Shown: positions 43,418 to 53,051, counted from the first letter of the stretch. The stretch is DNA of 64,000 bases from an uncultured Alphaproteobacteria bacterium (GCA_902556405.1 CACDWF010000001.1:124001-188000), one strand, 5' to 3'. Program-made: numbers and translations. The notes: a model not told the origin generated them from the sequence alone.

Positions 43418-45310
43418 ATGGTAGAAAAGGAAATACAGAGAAAGATAGCTGTGATATTTATTGCAGACGCCGTAGGCTACTCGCAACACATGAAGAGAGA
43501 TGAAGATGAAACGGTTAAGAGCTTTAGATCTTGCAAGCAAATACTAGACCGGCTTTTTGAAGAACATGATGGACGCGTTTTCAATACGGCAGGAGATTCA
43601 ATACTTGCAGAGTTCACCAGCGCCGTATCCGCGCTAGTTTGTGCATCAGAATTCCAATCTCTTATAAATGAGCGAAATAAAAGTGATAATACTAAAATTA
43701 AGATGGAATTTCGAATTGGCATTAACATGGGCGATGTTGTTAAAGAGGGTAAAAATCTCTATGGTGATGGGGTAAATATTGCTGCGCGTTTAGAGGCGCT
43801 TTGCCAACCAGGGGGCATCTCTCTTTCAAAAAGCGTCTATGAATTTGTTAACAATAAAACAAAATTTCTATTCAATGACCTAGGCGAGCAAAAGGTAAAA
43901 AATGAAAGTTTTCATGCATTTGATGTTTTGCTTGATCCATCACAAAAAAGAACAATAAAAAACAAAAGCTTAAGCGCGCTTAACTTTGCATTATTGCTGA
44001 TAATCCCAATAATTTTACTATCTCTAAGTGCCGTTTACTTTTTATCCAGCGAACGAACAAAATCAGAAATTCAAATCGCCGAAAAAATAGAGAAAAGAAT
44101 TATAGGAAAAACACTTCTAATACAACCATTAGAGAATCGCAGTGGCTCAGAAAAAATAGAAAATTTATCCAAAAGTATCACGGACCATTTAATATCATCC
44201 ATTTCATCCACAGTGTTACTTAATATTGTTCCGACTCAACTTAGTTACAGCTTGAAAGAGGCAGAAATTTCAAATTCAGATATTAAGTCTAGATATGGGG
44301 TTTCCTTCGTAATTAGTGGAAGTATCATAACCTCAAAGGAAAAATTTAGAGTAAACTTACAATTAGTTGAACTGGAAACAAACAACATTCTTTCGTCAAT
44401 AAATGAAGAATTTGACTTAGATGATCTATTCGGTGCTCAAGATCTTTTGGAACAGAAAGCTAGAAGAGCAATATTGTCAAATCTAACCATTGGTGAAGAG
44501 GCGGTTAAATATTATGAAAAGTATTTTCCTGAAAAAGAAGAATTTGTGCAAGTAATGAAGTTAAGCGTTGCACAAAATAAAGATGGGGTTTCTTGGAGTA
44601 AAAATCATGCAGAGCCATACAGGCTAATTTTAGAGAAAAATATGGACAATTCTGGCGCTCATTTACTTTATGCCCGCAACTTATGGCGACAACTAGCAGT
44701 AAATCGCACTAATATTTCAGACAACATAAAAAATATACAGTTCTCAATAAATAAGGCAATTGAATTGGACCCTGATAACGCACCGGCATACGCAGTTGCT
44801 GCAGGCTTTAAGGCAATGAGAACGATGCAATCACTTGATAAGCTACTTGTAGAAAAAGCACTAAACATGGGAGGAGATAATTCAGAGACCTTAAGTGCAG
44901 TCATTGGTGCATATTTATTTGGTAATAATCATCAAAAAGTTATTGAAACTGCAAAAAAATATTTTGAGATAGCGCCATTTGGACAAACTAGGTTTTGGTT
45001 AGCAATGTTAGGGTCACATATTGCGTTAAGTGATAACAAAGGGGCAAAAGAAGTAGCCCTCAATATGGTTGGTTCTGATGAATTTTCAGATTTTTGGGGA
45101 AAGTTGTTTTTAATATTTGTGGAAGAAAAAAGCGGGGAAAAGGAGAAAGCAAATGCCCTATATACTGAGTTTATTGCAAAAAATAAAACTAACTATCAAG
45201 ATCTTAAAATCAAAATAAAGAGCTTTCCATGGGGCATTGAGCCTTCGTATATAAGCAATTTAATTTCCTCTTTAAGATCAATAGACCGACGTGTGTTTCC
45301 CAGTAGCTAG
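43418..45310 (+). CDS. class III adenylate cyclase, membrane, TPR-like C-terminus (paralog 3)
   Basis: 630 aa, third copy of the same architecture. Cyclase motifs: FIADAVGYSQHMKRDE, NTAGDSILAEFTSAV, RIGINMGDVV, LYGDGVNIAARLEAL, and NESFHAFDVLLDPSQKR leading into the membrane helix (about residues 188-210). The TolB-N-like middle domain is diverged (TLLIQPLENRSGSEKIENL), followed by helical TPR-like repeats. Active-site Asp pair and Asn/Arg are present. Divergent from typA; probably monocistronic. Confidence 0.92.
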   Translation: MVEKEIQRKIAVIFIADAVGYSQHMKRDEDETVKSFRSCKQILDRLFEEHDGRVFNTAGDSILAEFTSAVSALVCASEFQSLINERNKSDNTKIKMEFRIGINMGDVVKEGKNLYGDGVNIAARLEALCQPGGISLSKSVYEFVNNKTKFLFNDLGEQKVKNESFHAFDVLLDPSQKRTIKNKSLSALNFALLLIIPIILLSLSAVYFLSSERTKSEIQIAEKIEKRIIGKTLLIQPLENRSGSEKIENLSKSITDHLISSISSTVLLNIVPTQLSYSLKEAEISNSDIKSRYGVSFVISGSIITSKEKFRVNLQLVELETNNILSSINEEFDLDDLFGAQDLLEQKARRAILSNLTIGEEAVKYYEKYFPEKEEFVQVMKLSVAQNKDGVSWSKNHAEPYRLILEKNMDNSGAHLLYARNLWRQLAVNRTNISDNIKNIQFSINKAIELDPDNAPAYAVAAGFKAMRTMQSLDKLLVEKALNMGGDNSETLSAVIGAYLFGNNHQKVIETAKKYFEIAPFGQTRFWLAMLGSHIALSDNKGAKEVALNMVGSDEFSDFWGKLFLIFVEEKSGEKEKANALYTEFIAKNKTNYQDLKIKIKSFPWGIEPSYISNLISSLRSIDRRVFPSS

Positions 45311-45378
45311 AATATTCCTGGGTAAATAAAAATATTTTTGTTAATCTAAATTCCAGTTTCCAGTATTAAAAAATAAGA

Positions 45379-46284
45379 TCACATTGAATTGCACGGATCG
45401 CCATTGGGCCAAGCAACTCCATCGCCCTTATCCATAGTGCTTATTTCTTTCATATCATTATCATCAATCAAAAAAGAAAGATCAAAGTTTTCTCTTATTC
45501 TATTTTTATCCGAAGATTTTGGTAAAATCACAAAGCCCATTTGAAGTCCCCACTTGAGCAATACCTGTGCCTCAGACACTCCATACTTTTTTGACATTCT
45601 CTTAAATGGAGAGGAACTATCAGCACCATCCTCCTTCATACTTTGAGGTTTTGCACTGTCTTGATTGGGTTTTGCCCTCCATCCCTCCAAGGGAACCAAT
45701 GAGCTGTAGGCAACTACCTTTATATTTTTCTCCTGCAAAAAAGAAACTAATTCCTCCTTCTGGCACCAAGGGTGTAATTCAATCTGATTATATTCAGGAA
45801 CTTCTAGTCCTTCATTAATTATCTCTTGAATATGTGACTGACTGTAGTTTGAAACGCCTATAGTTCTGGTTTTCCCTTCCTTTTTGAGATCACATAGTGC
45901 TTTCCATTGCTCTAGTCTTAAGTCCTTACAGAAAGGTGCGTGAATTAGATAACAATCAAGATAATCAAGGTTGAGCCTTTCAAGACTGCTATTACAAGCC
46001 TCAATACACATTTTATAATTTTTTGCCTCTCTACCCCAACTTGGGTTTCCAGGAAAAACCTTACTGGTAATGAAAATATCATCTCTCTTTAGAGAAAGTT
46101 GAGAGAATGAGTCTTTAAGACCTAACCCAATACCCACCTCATTTCTGTAAACCTCAGCAGTATCAATATGCCTATATCCAATTTTGAGCGCTGTATTTAT
46201 TGTTTTCTTTGCCTCCTCATTTGGGATTAAATAAGTTCCAAAACCAATAGTAGGCATATTCTCTAAAGTTTTATCTGTATTCAT
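45379..46284 (-). CDS. aldo/keto reductase
   Basis: 301 aa (beta/alpha)8 barrel. Motifs: IDTAEVYRNEVGIG, with the catalytic Tyr, DIFITSKVFP with Lys, YLDCYLIHAPF with His, TIGVSNYSQSHIQEII and ELHPWCQKEEL, all in the DkgA/AKR3-5 pattern. NADPH-dependent reduction of aldehydes or ketones. Last gene of the MttB-containing minus-strand operon, about 30 bp beyond the flavoenzyme. Confidence 0.9.
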   Translation of the reverse strand: MNTDKTLENMPTIGFGTYLIPNEEAKKTINTALKIGYRHIDTAEVYRNEVGIGLGLKDSFSQLSLKRDDIFITSKVFPGNPSWGREAKNYKMCIEACNSSLERLNLDYLDCYLIHAPFCKDLRLEQWKALCDLKKEGKTRTIGVSNYSQSHIQEIINEGLEVPEYNQIELHPWCQKEELVSFLQEKNIKVVAYSSLVPLEGWRAKPNQDSAKPQSMKEDGADSSSPFKRMSKKYGVSEAQVLLKWGLQMGFVILPKSSDKNRIRENFDLSFLIDDNDMKEISTMDKGDGVAWPNGDPCNSM

Positions 46285-46313
46285 ATTTTCCCTCTTGTCG
46301 GTTATCTTAAGTT

Positions 46314-47642
46314 TTAAAGTTCTTTTCCTGCAAGTAATTCCCCTAATTTTATCCGAGATGATACTGCTATTTTTGTTAATGGTTTAAATGGTAATTTTTT
46401 TGGCTTAGGGTTATTTAACAATTGTTCAACTAGGGCTGTTTTTTTTCCCATAGCCAAGTCAGCAGCTGCTAAACCATGAAGTGTTCCTTTGACAGTTCCC
46501 AAACCATTTTGACAGCAGGCTGAAAAAAGCCCAGGCTTTATTTCACCAAAAGCAGCTACATTATTTCTTGAAAGGGTTAAGTGCCCACCCCATGTTTGCA
46601 TAAGTTTTATATCCTTCAGCATGGGGAAACGGTCTGAAAAGCTCTTGACATGAGTTCTGTACACCTTTTCAATAACTGATTTTCTGGGACTCATTTTTGG
46701 TTCATAAGTGAAGCGATTCCGGATTACAATCCTATCCCCTCCACTTCCACAAATACGTCTGACTGTACTGCCCAAAGGGTCGGCTGGAGTTAGCCCCCAT
46801 TCTTTTCTTCCTCCAAGAGATTTAATCTCTTCTAATGTAAGTTTTTGTGTAATTGAGCCATAAGTATAAACATGAAGAAGTGAGTTCTTGAAATAACCAA
46901 AATTTTCTATATTTCCATTTACCGCGAGTATTACTTTAGAAGCGGTAATAACACCTTTAGGTGTCTTCGCTTGCCAATCAGGTCCAACTTTATTTAGTTC
47001 TTTAACAGGTGAACTCTCATATAATCGAACTCTATTGGAAAGAATTTTTTCTCCCAAAGCCCTGATATATAGAGCTGGTTGTATCATTATGGTTCCAGGT
47101 GTAAAAAGTCCCCCTTTATAATAATTTGTTCCGGTGATGTCTTTCATAGAATTAGCATCCAGGTAGTCAAATTTTTCGCCGAGTTTTGAAAGATGTTTCG
47201 CATAATCGTGGTTATGCCGCATACCCTTTGCGGTTGCAGCACCATTTATTTTTCCGATTTCCTTGAAACATTCCTTAGGGAGTTGTAATGCCTCAACGGT
47301 CTCTTTTGCAAAGTTTATGGCATACCGATTTTGTCTTATAGTTTTACGATCATTTTCTATTTGTCCTCCGTAATCATCACTTGCCAAATCATGAGGTAAA
47401 TCAATCATAAAGCCAGAGTTTCTCCCTGCTGGTCCGGAGGCAAGCCCTTGTGCATCTAAAATGACAATGCTATCATTTGGCGCCTCTTGTTGGACTCTGC
47501 GTGCAGCTGATAATCCAGCAAACCCTGCTCCAACTATGAGCCAATCAGACGTTAAATTGCTCGAAAGGGTAGGAAGCGGTTCCCTTTCAGGAAGTAAATC
47601 GTTCCACGCAGAAGGACCAGGGTTTTTTGAAATACTTATCAT
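46314..47642 (-). CDS. DAO-family FAD oxidoreductase
   Basis: 442 aa. N-terminal FAD motif WLIVGAGFAGLSAARRVQQ, DAQGLASGPAGRNSGFMID typical of gamma-glutamylputrescine oxidase-like (PuuB) proteins, and LMQTWGGHLTLSRNNVAAFGEIKPGLFSACCQNGLG at the C-terminal FAD contact. Oxidises a secondary or primary amine (or demethylates an N-methyl group) with release of an aldehyde. Two bp after the SDR stop on the same strand. It may feed the aldehyde dehydrogenase in this operon. Confidence 0.88.
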   Translation of the reverse strand: MISISKNPGPSAWNDLLPEREPLPTLSSNLTSDWLIVGAGFAGLSAARRVQQEAPNDSIVILDAQGLASGPAGRNSGFMIDLPHDLASDDYGGQIENDRKTIRQNRYAINFAKETVEALQLPKECFKEIGKINGAATAKGMRHNHDYAKHLSKLGEKFDYLDANSMKDITGTNYYKGGLFTPGTIMIQPALYIRALGEKILSNRVRLYESSPVKELNKVGPDWQAKTPKGVITASKVILAVNGNIENFGYFKNSLLHVYTYGSITQKLTLEEIKSLGGRKEWGLTPADPLGSTVRRICGSGGDRIVIRNRFTYEPKMSPRKSVIEKVYRTHVKSFSDRFPMLKDIKLMQTWGGHLTLSRNNVAAFGEIKPGLFSACCQNGLGTVKGTLHGLAAADLAMGKKTALVEQLLNNPKPKKLPFKPLTKIAVSSRIKLGELLAGKEL

Positions 47643-47643
47643 T

Positions 47644-48375
47644 TCACGGTAAACTCAATTTTGCTGTTCTACCCCCGTCAACAGTCAGGACTTGACCTGT
47701 CAAAAAAGATGCCTTCTCAGATGCAAGCCAAACAATTAATTCAGCTACTTCGAAAGGCTCTCCACTTCGCTTCAAGGGATGGATTTCACCAATTTTATTT
47801 TTAAAAACTTTAGGATCTGATAAGGATTTTATGAACTCCTCATTCAACTCAGTATTAATCCAGCCAGGAGCGACAGCATTACACCGTACGCCCTCAGGTC
47901 CGTGGTCAACTGCGACAGCTCGCGTTAATGCATGAAGTCCTCCTTTTGAAGCACAATACGCTGGATGGCGAGGGTTACTTCCTAAACCTTCTATAGAACC
48001 CACATTAATAATGGAGCCCTTTCTTATCTTTAACAGTGGAAGAGCATATTTTATGAGAAGAAAGGGAATCGTTAAATTAATTTGAAGTTGCTCAAACCAA
48101 TCAGTTTCACTTGTTTCTTCAGCAGTCCCCTCACGCATAATACCTGCATTGTTTATTAGAATATCAAGCTGCCCTTCTAAATCTTGTATCTGAGACAGAA
48201 TTTTTTTTGGCATGTCTAAATCATTAAAGTCAGCTTCAAGCCAAAAATGCTCCCCTTTACTTCTTTGCGCTGTGTAAACCTTGGCACCTTTTTCAGTTAG
48301 AAGTCTTGCTGTGCTAAGCCCGATTCCGCGTGAAGCCCCAGTAACTATAGCAATCTTACCCTCCAGATCCTTCAT
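47644..48375 (-). CDS. short-chain dehydrogenase/reductase (SDR 2 of operon)
   Basis: The track starts at 48417; ATG 48375 (KDLEGKIAIVTGASRGIG) overlaps the stop of the preceding SDR (ATGA), so it is chosen: 243 aa. Motifs: TGASRGIGLSTA, LINNAGIMREG, SIINVGSIEG, HPAYCASKGGLHAL (Tyr/Lys), and GPEGVRCNAVAPGW. Classical SDR; NAD(P) specificity undetermined. Second of two adjacent SDRs. Confidence 0.9.
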   Translation of the reverse strand: MKDLEGKIAIVTGASRGIGLSTARLLTEKGAKVYTAQRSKGEHFWLEADFNDLDMPKKILSQIQDLEGQLDILINNAGIMREGTAEETSETDWFEQLQINLTIPFLLIKYALPLLKIRKGSIINVGSIEGLGSNPRHPAYCASKGGLHALTRAVAVDHGPEGVRCNAVAPGWINTELNEEFIKSLSDPKVFKNKIGEIHPLKRSGEPFEVAELIVWLASEKASFLTGQVLTVDGGRTAKLSLP

Positions 48376-49103
48376 GATACCGGTTTCCCCCCGTTTACTT
48401 CGACTAGAGATCCACACATGTACCGGGCTTCATCAGAGGCTAAAAACAAAATTACATCTGAAATATCATCAGGTTCAGCTATACGGCCGAGAGGAACGGT
48501 CTCATTGAGTTCTTTTATAGCCTTCTCTGGATCAAGACCACGAATAGAAAAACCAGTACGTATCATAGGTGTATTTACCTCATTTGGACAGACGGCATTT
48601 ACCCGTATGTTTTGATGTGCGTGATCACGACCTAAACACTTTGTAAACGAAGCTAAAGCGGCTTTTGACATTATGTAAATCGGATGATCAGGGCCAGGAG
48701 ATAAACCCCAGCAGCTAGCTGTATTTACAATTGATCCACCTCCATTTTTTTCCATAATCGGGATTGTAGATCGACATAACCTAAATGGTGCTTCTATATT
48801 TACGGCTATCGTTGATTTAAAGTCATCGTCCGTGGCTTCAGTGATTTTACCTCTTCTAATGATACCTGCATTATTTATCAGAATATCTAGCCCCCCCAAA
48901 GCATCTCTAGCTTTACCAGGCAACTCGTCACAAAATTGACCAGTGGACAAGTCACCTAAGAAATGAGCTTCCGCTTCAACATTACCGATAGCAATATCTG
49001 TTATTGCAACTGATGCTCCTTCGGCTCTTAATTTTCTTACTATAGATTTTCCAATTCCACCAGCGGCACCTGTTACGAGAGCTTTTTTTCCTTGAAATCT
49101 CAT
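48372..49103 (-). CDS. short-chain dehydrogenase/reductase (SDR 1 of operon)
   Basis: 243 aa. KKALVTGAAGGIGKSIVRKL, ILINNAGIIRRG, GGSIVNTASCWGLS, HPIYIMSKAALASF with Tyr/Lys, NIRVNAVCPNEVNTP. Classical SDR fold, complete active site. Five bp after the MttB-family gene and overlapping the next SDR. Probably acts on a hydroxy intermediate from the same pathway. Confidence 0.9.
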   Translation of the reverse strand: MRFQGKKALVTGAAGGIGKSIVRKLRAEGASVAITDIAIGNVEAEAHFLGDLSTGQFCDELPGKARDALGGLDILINNAGIIRRGKITEATDDDFKSTIAVNIEAPFRLCRSTIPIMEKNGGGSIVNTASCWGLSPGPDHPIYIMSKAALASFTKCLGRDHAHQNIRVNAVCPNEVNTPMIRTGFSIRGLDPEKAIKELNETVPLGRIAEPDDISDVILFLASDEARYMCGSLVEVNGGKPVS

Positions 49104-49108
49104 TTTTA

Positions 49109-50659
49109 TTAAAACTCCTGATTAAGGGAGTCGGTAGCGGGAATTTGCGACTCTCTCAGAGCAATAAATTCTAACAATTCATCATTGATTGCTTCATTGA
49201 TTTTTGGTTCCTCATAATCTGACAAAAGAGACTTTGCGTGTTTTAGCGCTCTTTCAGTAATCTCTGTTGAGCCTTCGGCCTGCCATTGCTCAATAGAGTT
49301 ATTATCAAAAAGCTCAGGCATAAAGAAAGCTCGTTGAAAGTTTTCTAGCGTGTGGGGATGACCGAGATAGTGACCGCCGGGTCCTATGTCATTAACTGCT
49401 TTTAGGCCCTCATCAAAGTCGTCCCAATTAATGCCTTGAGCCATTCGATATGCCATCGCGCATTGCTCTGAATCAACAACAAACTTAGCTGTACTACAGT
49501 GCATACCAGCCTCATTCCATCCGGCCGAATGCCAAATATAATTTGCGCCAGACATCATGACTGCCATCAGTGTTGTTGCACTTTCATAGCCGGCTTGAGC
49601 ATCAAAAGTCTTTGCGCCTCCTAATGTGTTTGATGTTCTCCATGGAACTTTATAATAACGCGCCATTTGACCAATCATAAAATTCATTAAACTGATCTCT
49701 GGTGTTCCTGCCATTGGAGCTCCTGACTTCATTGATACTGTAGAAAGATAATGACCATAAATTGCCGGTGTACCTTTTTTAATAACTTGTGTATATGCCA
49801 GAGCCGATAACGCCTCAGCATTAAGTTGTGCAACTGTTGGAGCTACCGATGCGGGGGTGTTTGCTCCTCCTAAAACAAACGGAGAGCATAAGACCGGTTG
49901 ATTTCTTTTGCAAAAAGCTCTCATCGCGCCAAGCATCGTTTCATCCCAAACTAAAGGAGAGTTTCCGTTGCAGTTTCCGGTAACTACTGGATGACTGTCG
50001 ATAAAACCAGAACCAAACAGAATATCGCACATTTTAATCACATCTTCTGCGTTTTTGGGACTTGTTGTCATTCCCATAAATGTTTTGTCGGAGTATCGCA
50101 TGGATGAATATGTAATACGTAAATGACGCTGGCTTATAGGATGATCGTAGGGCTCTACTATATGATGTGCACTAGAGTGCATAGAGGGAAGCATGTGTGA
50201 AAGCTTATGAAAATTGGCTAAATCTTCTAAGGTTGGGTTACGACGTTTATCTTCTAGGTCTCTTAGGTATGGAGCTCCCGTCATCGGCACGAACATGCAG
50301 TGGTTTTTTCCAAAATCAAGGTTATTTTTTGGGTTTCTTGCATGATATGTAAATGTCTCGGGTATGGATTTAATTAGATCTTTTACTAGAAATCTATCTA
50401 GAAAAACTGTTTCTCCAACAATCTTTGCCCCAATGGATCTCCAATCTTGGAGAGCAATTTTATCTCGAAAATGAATGCCGGTATTTTCTAAGATGTCCAT
50501 CGAGGCCTCATCAATTCGTTTGATCTGATCTCGATTTAATGGTTCCGTAAGCGGAAGGCTGTGCTGTAATGCTGGCAGCATTGTAAAACTTCTTGTCTGG
50601 CTCTTTAGCCGTCTAGAGCTACGCCCCTTTCGTATTGTTCCTACGGCTTGCACCGTCAT
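49109..50659 (-). CDS. MttB-family (trimethylamine methyltransferase-like) protein, non-pyrrolysine
   Basis: 516 aa. Arg-rich N-terminus (GRSSRRLKSQTRS), then DQIKRIDEASMDILENTGIHF, the typical MttB-family start, and an uninterrupted frame. Archaeal MttB needs an in-frame TAG (pyrrolysine); none is present, so this is the non-Pyl MtgB-like group, which demethylates quaternary amines such as glycine betaine with a corrinoid protein partner. No corrinoid protein or activase gene is seen in the window, so a partner elsewhere is required. Overlaps the aldehyde dehydrogenase by 4 bp (ATGA). Confidence 0.92.
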   Translation of the reverse strand: MTVQAVGTIRKGRSSRRLKSQTRSFTMLPALQHSLPLTEPLNRDQIKRIDEASMDILENTGIHFRDKIALQDWRSIGAKIVGETVFLDRFLVKDLIKSIPETFTYHARNPKNNLDFGKNHCMFVPMTGAPYLRDLEDKRRNPTLEDLANFHKLSHMLPSMHSSAHHIVEPYDHPISQRHLRITYSSMRYSDKTFMGMTTSPKNAEDVIKMCDILFGSGFIDSHPVVTGNCNGNSPLVWDETMLGAMRAFCKRNQPVLCSPFVLGGANTPASVAPTVAQLNAEALSALAYTQVIKKGTPAIYGHYLSTVSMKSGAPMAGTPEISLMNFMIGQMARYYKVPWRTSNTLGGAKTFDAQAGYESATTLMAVMMSGANYIWHSAGWNEAGMHCSTAKFVVDSEQCAMAYRMAQGINWDDFDEGLKAVNDIGPGGHYLGHPHTLENFQRAFFMPELFDNNSIEQWQAEGSTEITERALKHAKSLLSDYEEPKINEAINDELLEFIALRESQIPATDSLNQEF

Positions 50660-52146
50660 TCGATCTTATCCTGCGATGCTGGGTCGGTAAGATCGATCCA
50701 TATCGTTTTCACTTCACAGTATTGTTCATGGGCATGAACACCATTATCCCGTCCACCAAATCCAGATTGTTTATATCCCCCAAAGGGTGTTGTAATATCG
50801 CCTTCTCCATAGCTATTTACCGTGACAGTGCCAGCTCTAAGTTCTCGTGCTGCTCTCAGGGCATTTCTTGTATTAGCACTAAAAATAGATGCGGTTAATC
50901 CATATTTTGTTTTATTTGCTATTGATATTGCCTCTTCATTTGTTTGTACCTCTAGAACACTTAGAATTGGTCCAAATATTTCATCTCTTGCTCTTTTATC
51001 ATCTGTTGTTGTTTCGTAAATTGTAGGTGCGACAAAGCTGCCGTCCATCTTTCCCCCAATAACTGCTCCCTGACTTAGATACCTAGAAACTTTTTTGCAA
51101 TGCTCTTTATCAATAAGTGCCCCTAAGTGATTTTGTGGGTCTAAAGGGTCCCCAGTTTTCCAGTCTCTTAATCGATCAACTATTTTCTTAAGTAATTCCG
51201 ATTTAATATCTTTATGAACGATCAGTCTAGATATAGCACTACAGTTTTCACCCATATTCCAAAAAGCTCCATTGACTATATGCTCTGCTACGAGGTCCAG
51301 GTTTTCTGCATCATTAAAAACAACGGCTGGGTTTTTGCCACCACATTCCAAAACAGTTTTCTTTAAATTACTTTCTGAAGAGTACTTTAAAAAAAGCCGT
51401 CCTGTCTCTGTAGAACCAGTAAAACTAACCATATCAATATCTGCGTGGCGCCCAAGTTTTTCGCCAACTATCGGCCCAGCACCTGGTAATACTTGTAAAA
51501 CTCCTCGAGGAATTCCTGCCTCAGCAGCAAGCTCAGCAACTCTCAGAGCAGTAAGAGAGGTCTGCTCGGCAGGCTTTACAATGACCGAACATCCAGAAGC
51601 AAGAGCAGGGCCTATTTTCCAGGCAAGCATCAATAACGGGAAATTCCATGGAAGAATTGCCGCAACTACACCTATTGGCTCTCTTATTATCAAAGATAAA
51701 GCATCATCGCCACTGGGGCCTGTTTGGTCATAAATTTTATCAATTAACTCAGCATGCCACTTTATGGTATGAATTGCTTCCGGCAAATCGATTTGAACAC
51801 AATCTCGGATTGGTTTCCCACTCTCTAGACTCTCCATTACGGCCAGTTCTTTTTGATTTCGTGTTAATAACTTGCATAGCTTTATTAGTATATCTTTTCG
51901 TTTAGACGGGTGGAGGCGACACCATCGACCTTGATCAAAAGCCTCTCTAGCTTTACCAACTGCAAGGTCAATATCTTCACCGCTAGCAGTGCTAATACTT
52001 GTTATTTCCTGACTTGTGGAGGGATTAATAGTATTCATTATTTTTCCTGAACCTGTATGATACTTTCCATCGATAAATGGGCTTTGCGGAAAGTCCAATG
52101 ATGCCCCAAGACTTTTATATTCTTCGTGTGTCAAAAGCTCACTCAT
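50656..52146 (-). CDS. aldehyde dehydrogenase (betaine-aldehyde-dehydrogenase-like)
   Basis: 496 aa, full-length NAD-dependent ALDH. AILPWNFPLLMLAWK, IVKPAEQTS, FTGSTETGR, VLECGGKNPAVVF with the catalytic Glu, and catalytic Cys in NMGENCSAISRLI near residue 300. Closest to the betaine/gamma-aminobutyraldehyde dehydrogenase group. Oxidises the aldehyde produced by a flavin or dehydrogenase step in this operon; substrate not fixed. Two bp downstream of the DapA-like gene. Confidence 0.92.
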   Translation of the reverse strand: MSELLTHEEYKSLGASLDFPQSPFIDGKYHTGSGKIMNTINPSTSQEITSISTASGEDIDLAVGKAREAFDQGRWCRLHPSKRKDILIKLCKLLTRNQKELAVMESLESGKPIRDCVQIDLPEAIHTIKWHAELIDKIYDQTGPSGDDALSLIIREPIGVVAAILPWNFPLLMLAWKIGPALASGCSVIVKPAEQTSLTALRVAELAAEAGIPRGVLQVLPGAGPIVGEKLGRHADIDMVSFTGSTETGRLFLKYSSESNLKKTVLECGGKNPAVVFNDAENLDLVAEHIVNGAFWNMGENCSAISRLIVHKDIKSELLKKIVDRLRDWKTGDPLDPQNHLGALIDKEHCKKVSRYLSQGAVIGGKMDGSFVAPTIYETTTDDKRARDEIFGPILSVLEVQTNEEAISIANKTKYGLTASIFSANTRNALRAARELRAGTVTVNSYGEGDITTPFGGYKQSGFGGRDNGVHAHEQYCEVKTIWIDLTDPASQDKIE

Positions 52147-52148
52147 AA

Positions 52149-53051
52149 CTATCTCCCCATTATTCTATCAATCGTAACATTCATTGTATTTACCACTTGT
52201 TCGAAAATACGTTTTTCGTCTTTATTTAGGGGCTGTAAAGGCTTCCGAGGAGGTCCGGCATCAATCCCTCTTAAATTCAGCCCGTACTTAATGCATTGCA
52301 CAAACTTTCCTCCCTGTTCCAGAACCCGCATCAGAGGAAGCATGGCTGACATTACAGCTCTTCCTTTAGTGAAATCCCCTTCAATTACGCATGTTTTATA
52401 AAGAGCTAAATGGGCTTCAGGTGCAAAATTAGAACCAGCACATACCCAGCTTTGAGCACCCCATGCGAAAAACTCTAATGCCTGATCATCCATTCCGCAG
52501 CTTAAAGATATGTGAGGATAATCTCGTGCCAACATATGTAATCGGTTTGGATCTCCTGAGCTTTCTTTTATTGCACAAAAGTTTTTTGAGCGACCTAATC
52601 TGTCAAGCGTCTCTTCATCCATATTAACGCTCATTCTCCCTGGGTAATTGTATAGAATTACAGGTAAATTTGCTTCTCTATCTATTGCTAAGGCGTGCAG
52701 TGCAATCTCTCGTCCCGTCGGATAAGCATAAGGTGGTGTAGCAATCATAATAGCATCAGCTCCAGCAATTTTTGCTTGCTTTGCATATTCGATACTGTCT
52801 TCTGTACGAATAGCACCGGTTCCAACAATCATAGGTAAACGATCATTAATTAATTCTTTTACTCTATTCATTAAGAACACACGTTCTTTCATACTCATGG
52901 CGTAATATTCACCCGTAGTGCCAGCTACGATAATTCCGTGAACGCCTGCATTCACTAAAAAGTCGATGGCTGAAGCCATAGCTTCTGAGTTGAGTGTAAA
53001 GTCACTATTGAAAGGGGCTATTAAAGGTGTATAGATCCCCTCAAATCTCAT
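52149..53051 (-). CDS. DapA/NanA-superfamily aldolase/lyase
   Basis: 300 aa, matches the family length. HGIIVAGTTGEYYAMSMKER, the Tyr region ILYNYPGRMSVNM, and the Schiff-base Lys in CAIKESSGDPNRL (about residue 165) are all present. The superfamily includes dihydrodipicolinate synthase, N-acetylneuraminate lyase, keto-deoxy-sugar and hydroxyproline-pathway deaminase/aldolases. Biosynthetic DapA is unlikely in this operon; a catabolic aldolase or dehydratase/deaminase is more fitting. First gene of the catabolic operon. Confidence 0.9.
   Translation of the reverse strand: MRFEGIYTPLIAPFNSDFTLNSEAMASAIDFLVNAGVHGIIVAGTTGEYYAMSMKERVFLMNRVKELINDRLPMIVGTGAIRTEDSIEYAKQAKIAGADAIMIATPPYAYPTGREIALHALAIDREANLPVILYNYPGRMSVNMDEETLDRLGRSKNFCAIKESSGDPNRLHMLARDYPHISLSCGMDDQALEFFAWGAQSWVCAGSNFAPEAHLALYKTCVIEGDFTKGRAVMSAMLPLMRVLEQGGKFVQCIKYGLNLRGIDAGPPRKPLQPLNKDEKRIFEQVVNTMNVTIDRIMGR

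Noticed and set aside
45311-45360. Terminator after the third cyclase (CCCAG...CTGGG)
   Set aside because: The arms are only 5 bp with a 14-nt loop and no clean T-run, so support is too weak.
49109-50659. Pyrrolysine (in-frame TAG) in the MttB-family gene
   Set aside because: The frame is continuous for 516 aa from start to its normal stop; no internal TAG, so no evidence for pyrrolysine.
51272-51733. 153-aa plus-strand ORF opposite the aldehyde dehydrogenase
   Set aside because: Antisense shadow of a conserved ALDH; no independent support.
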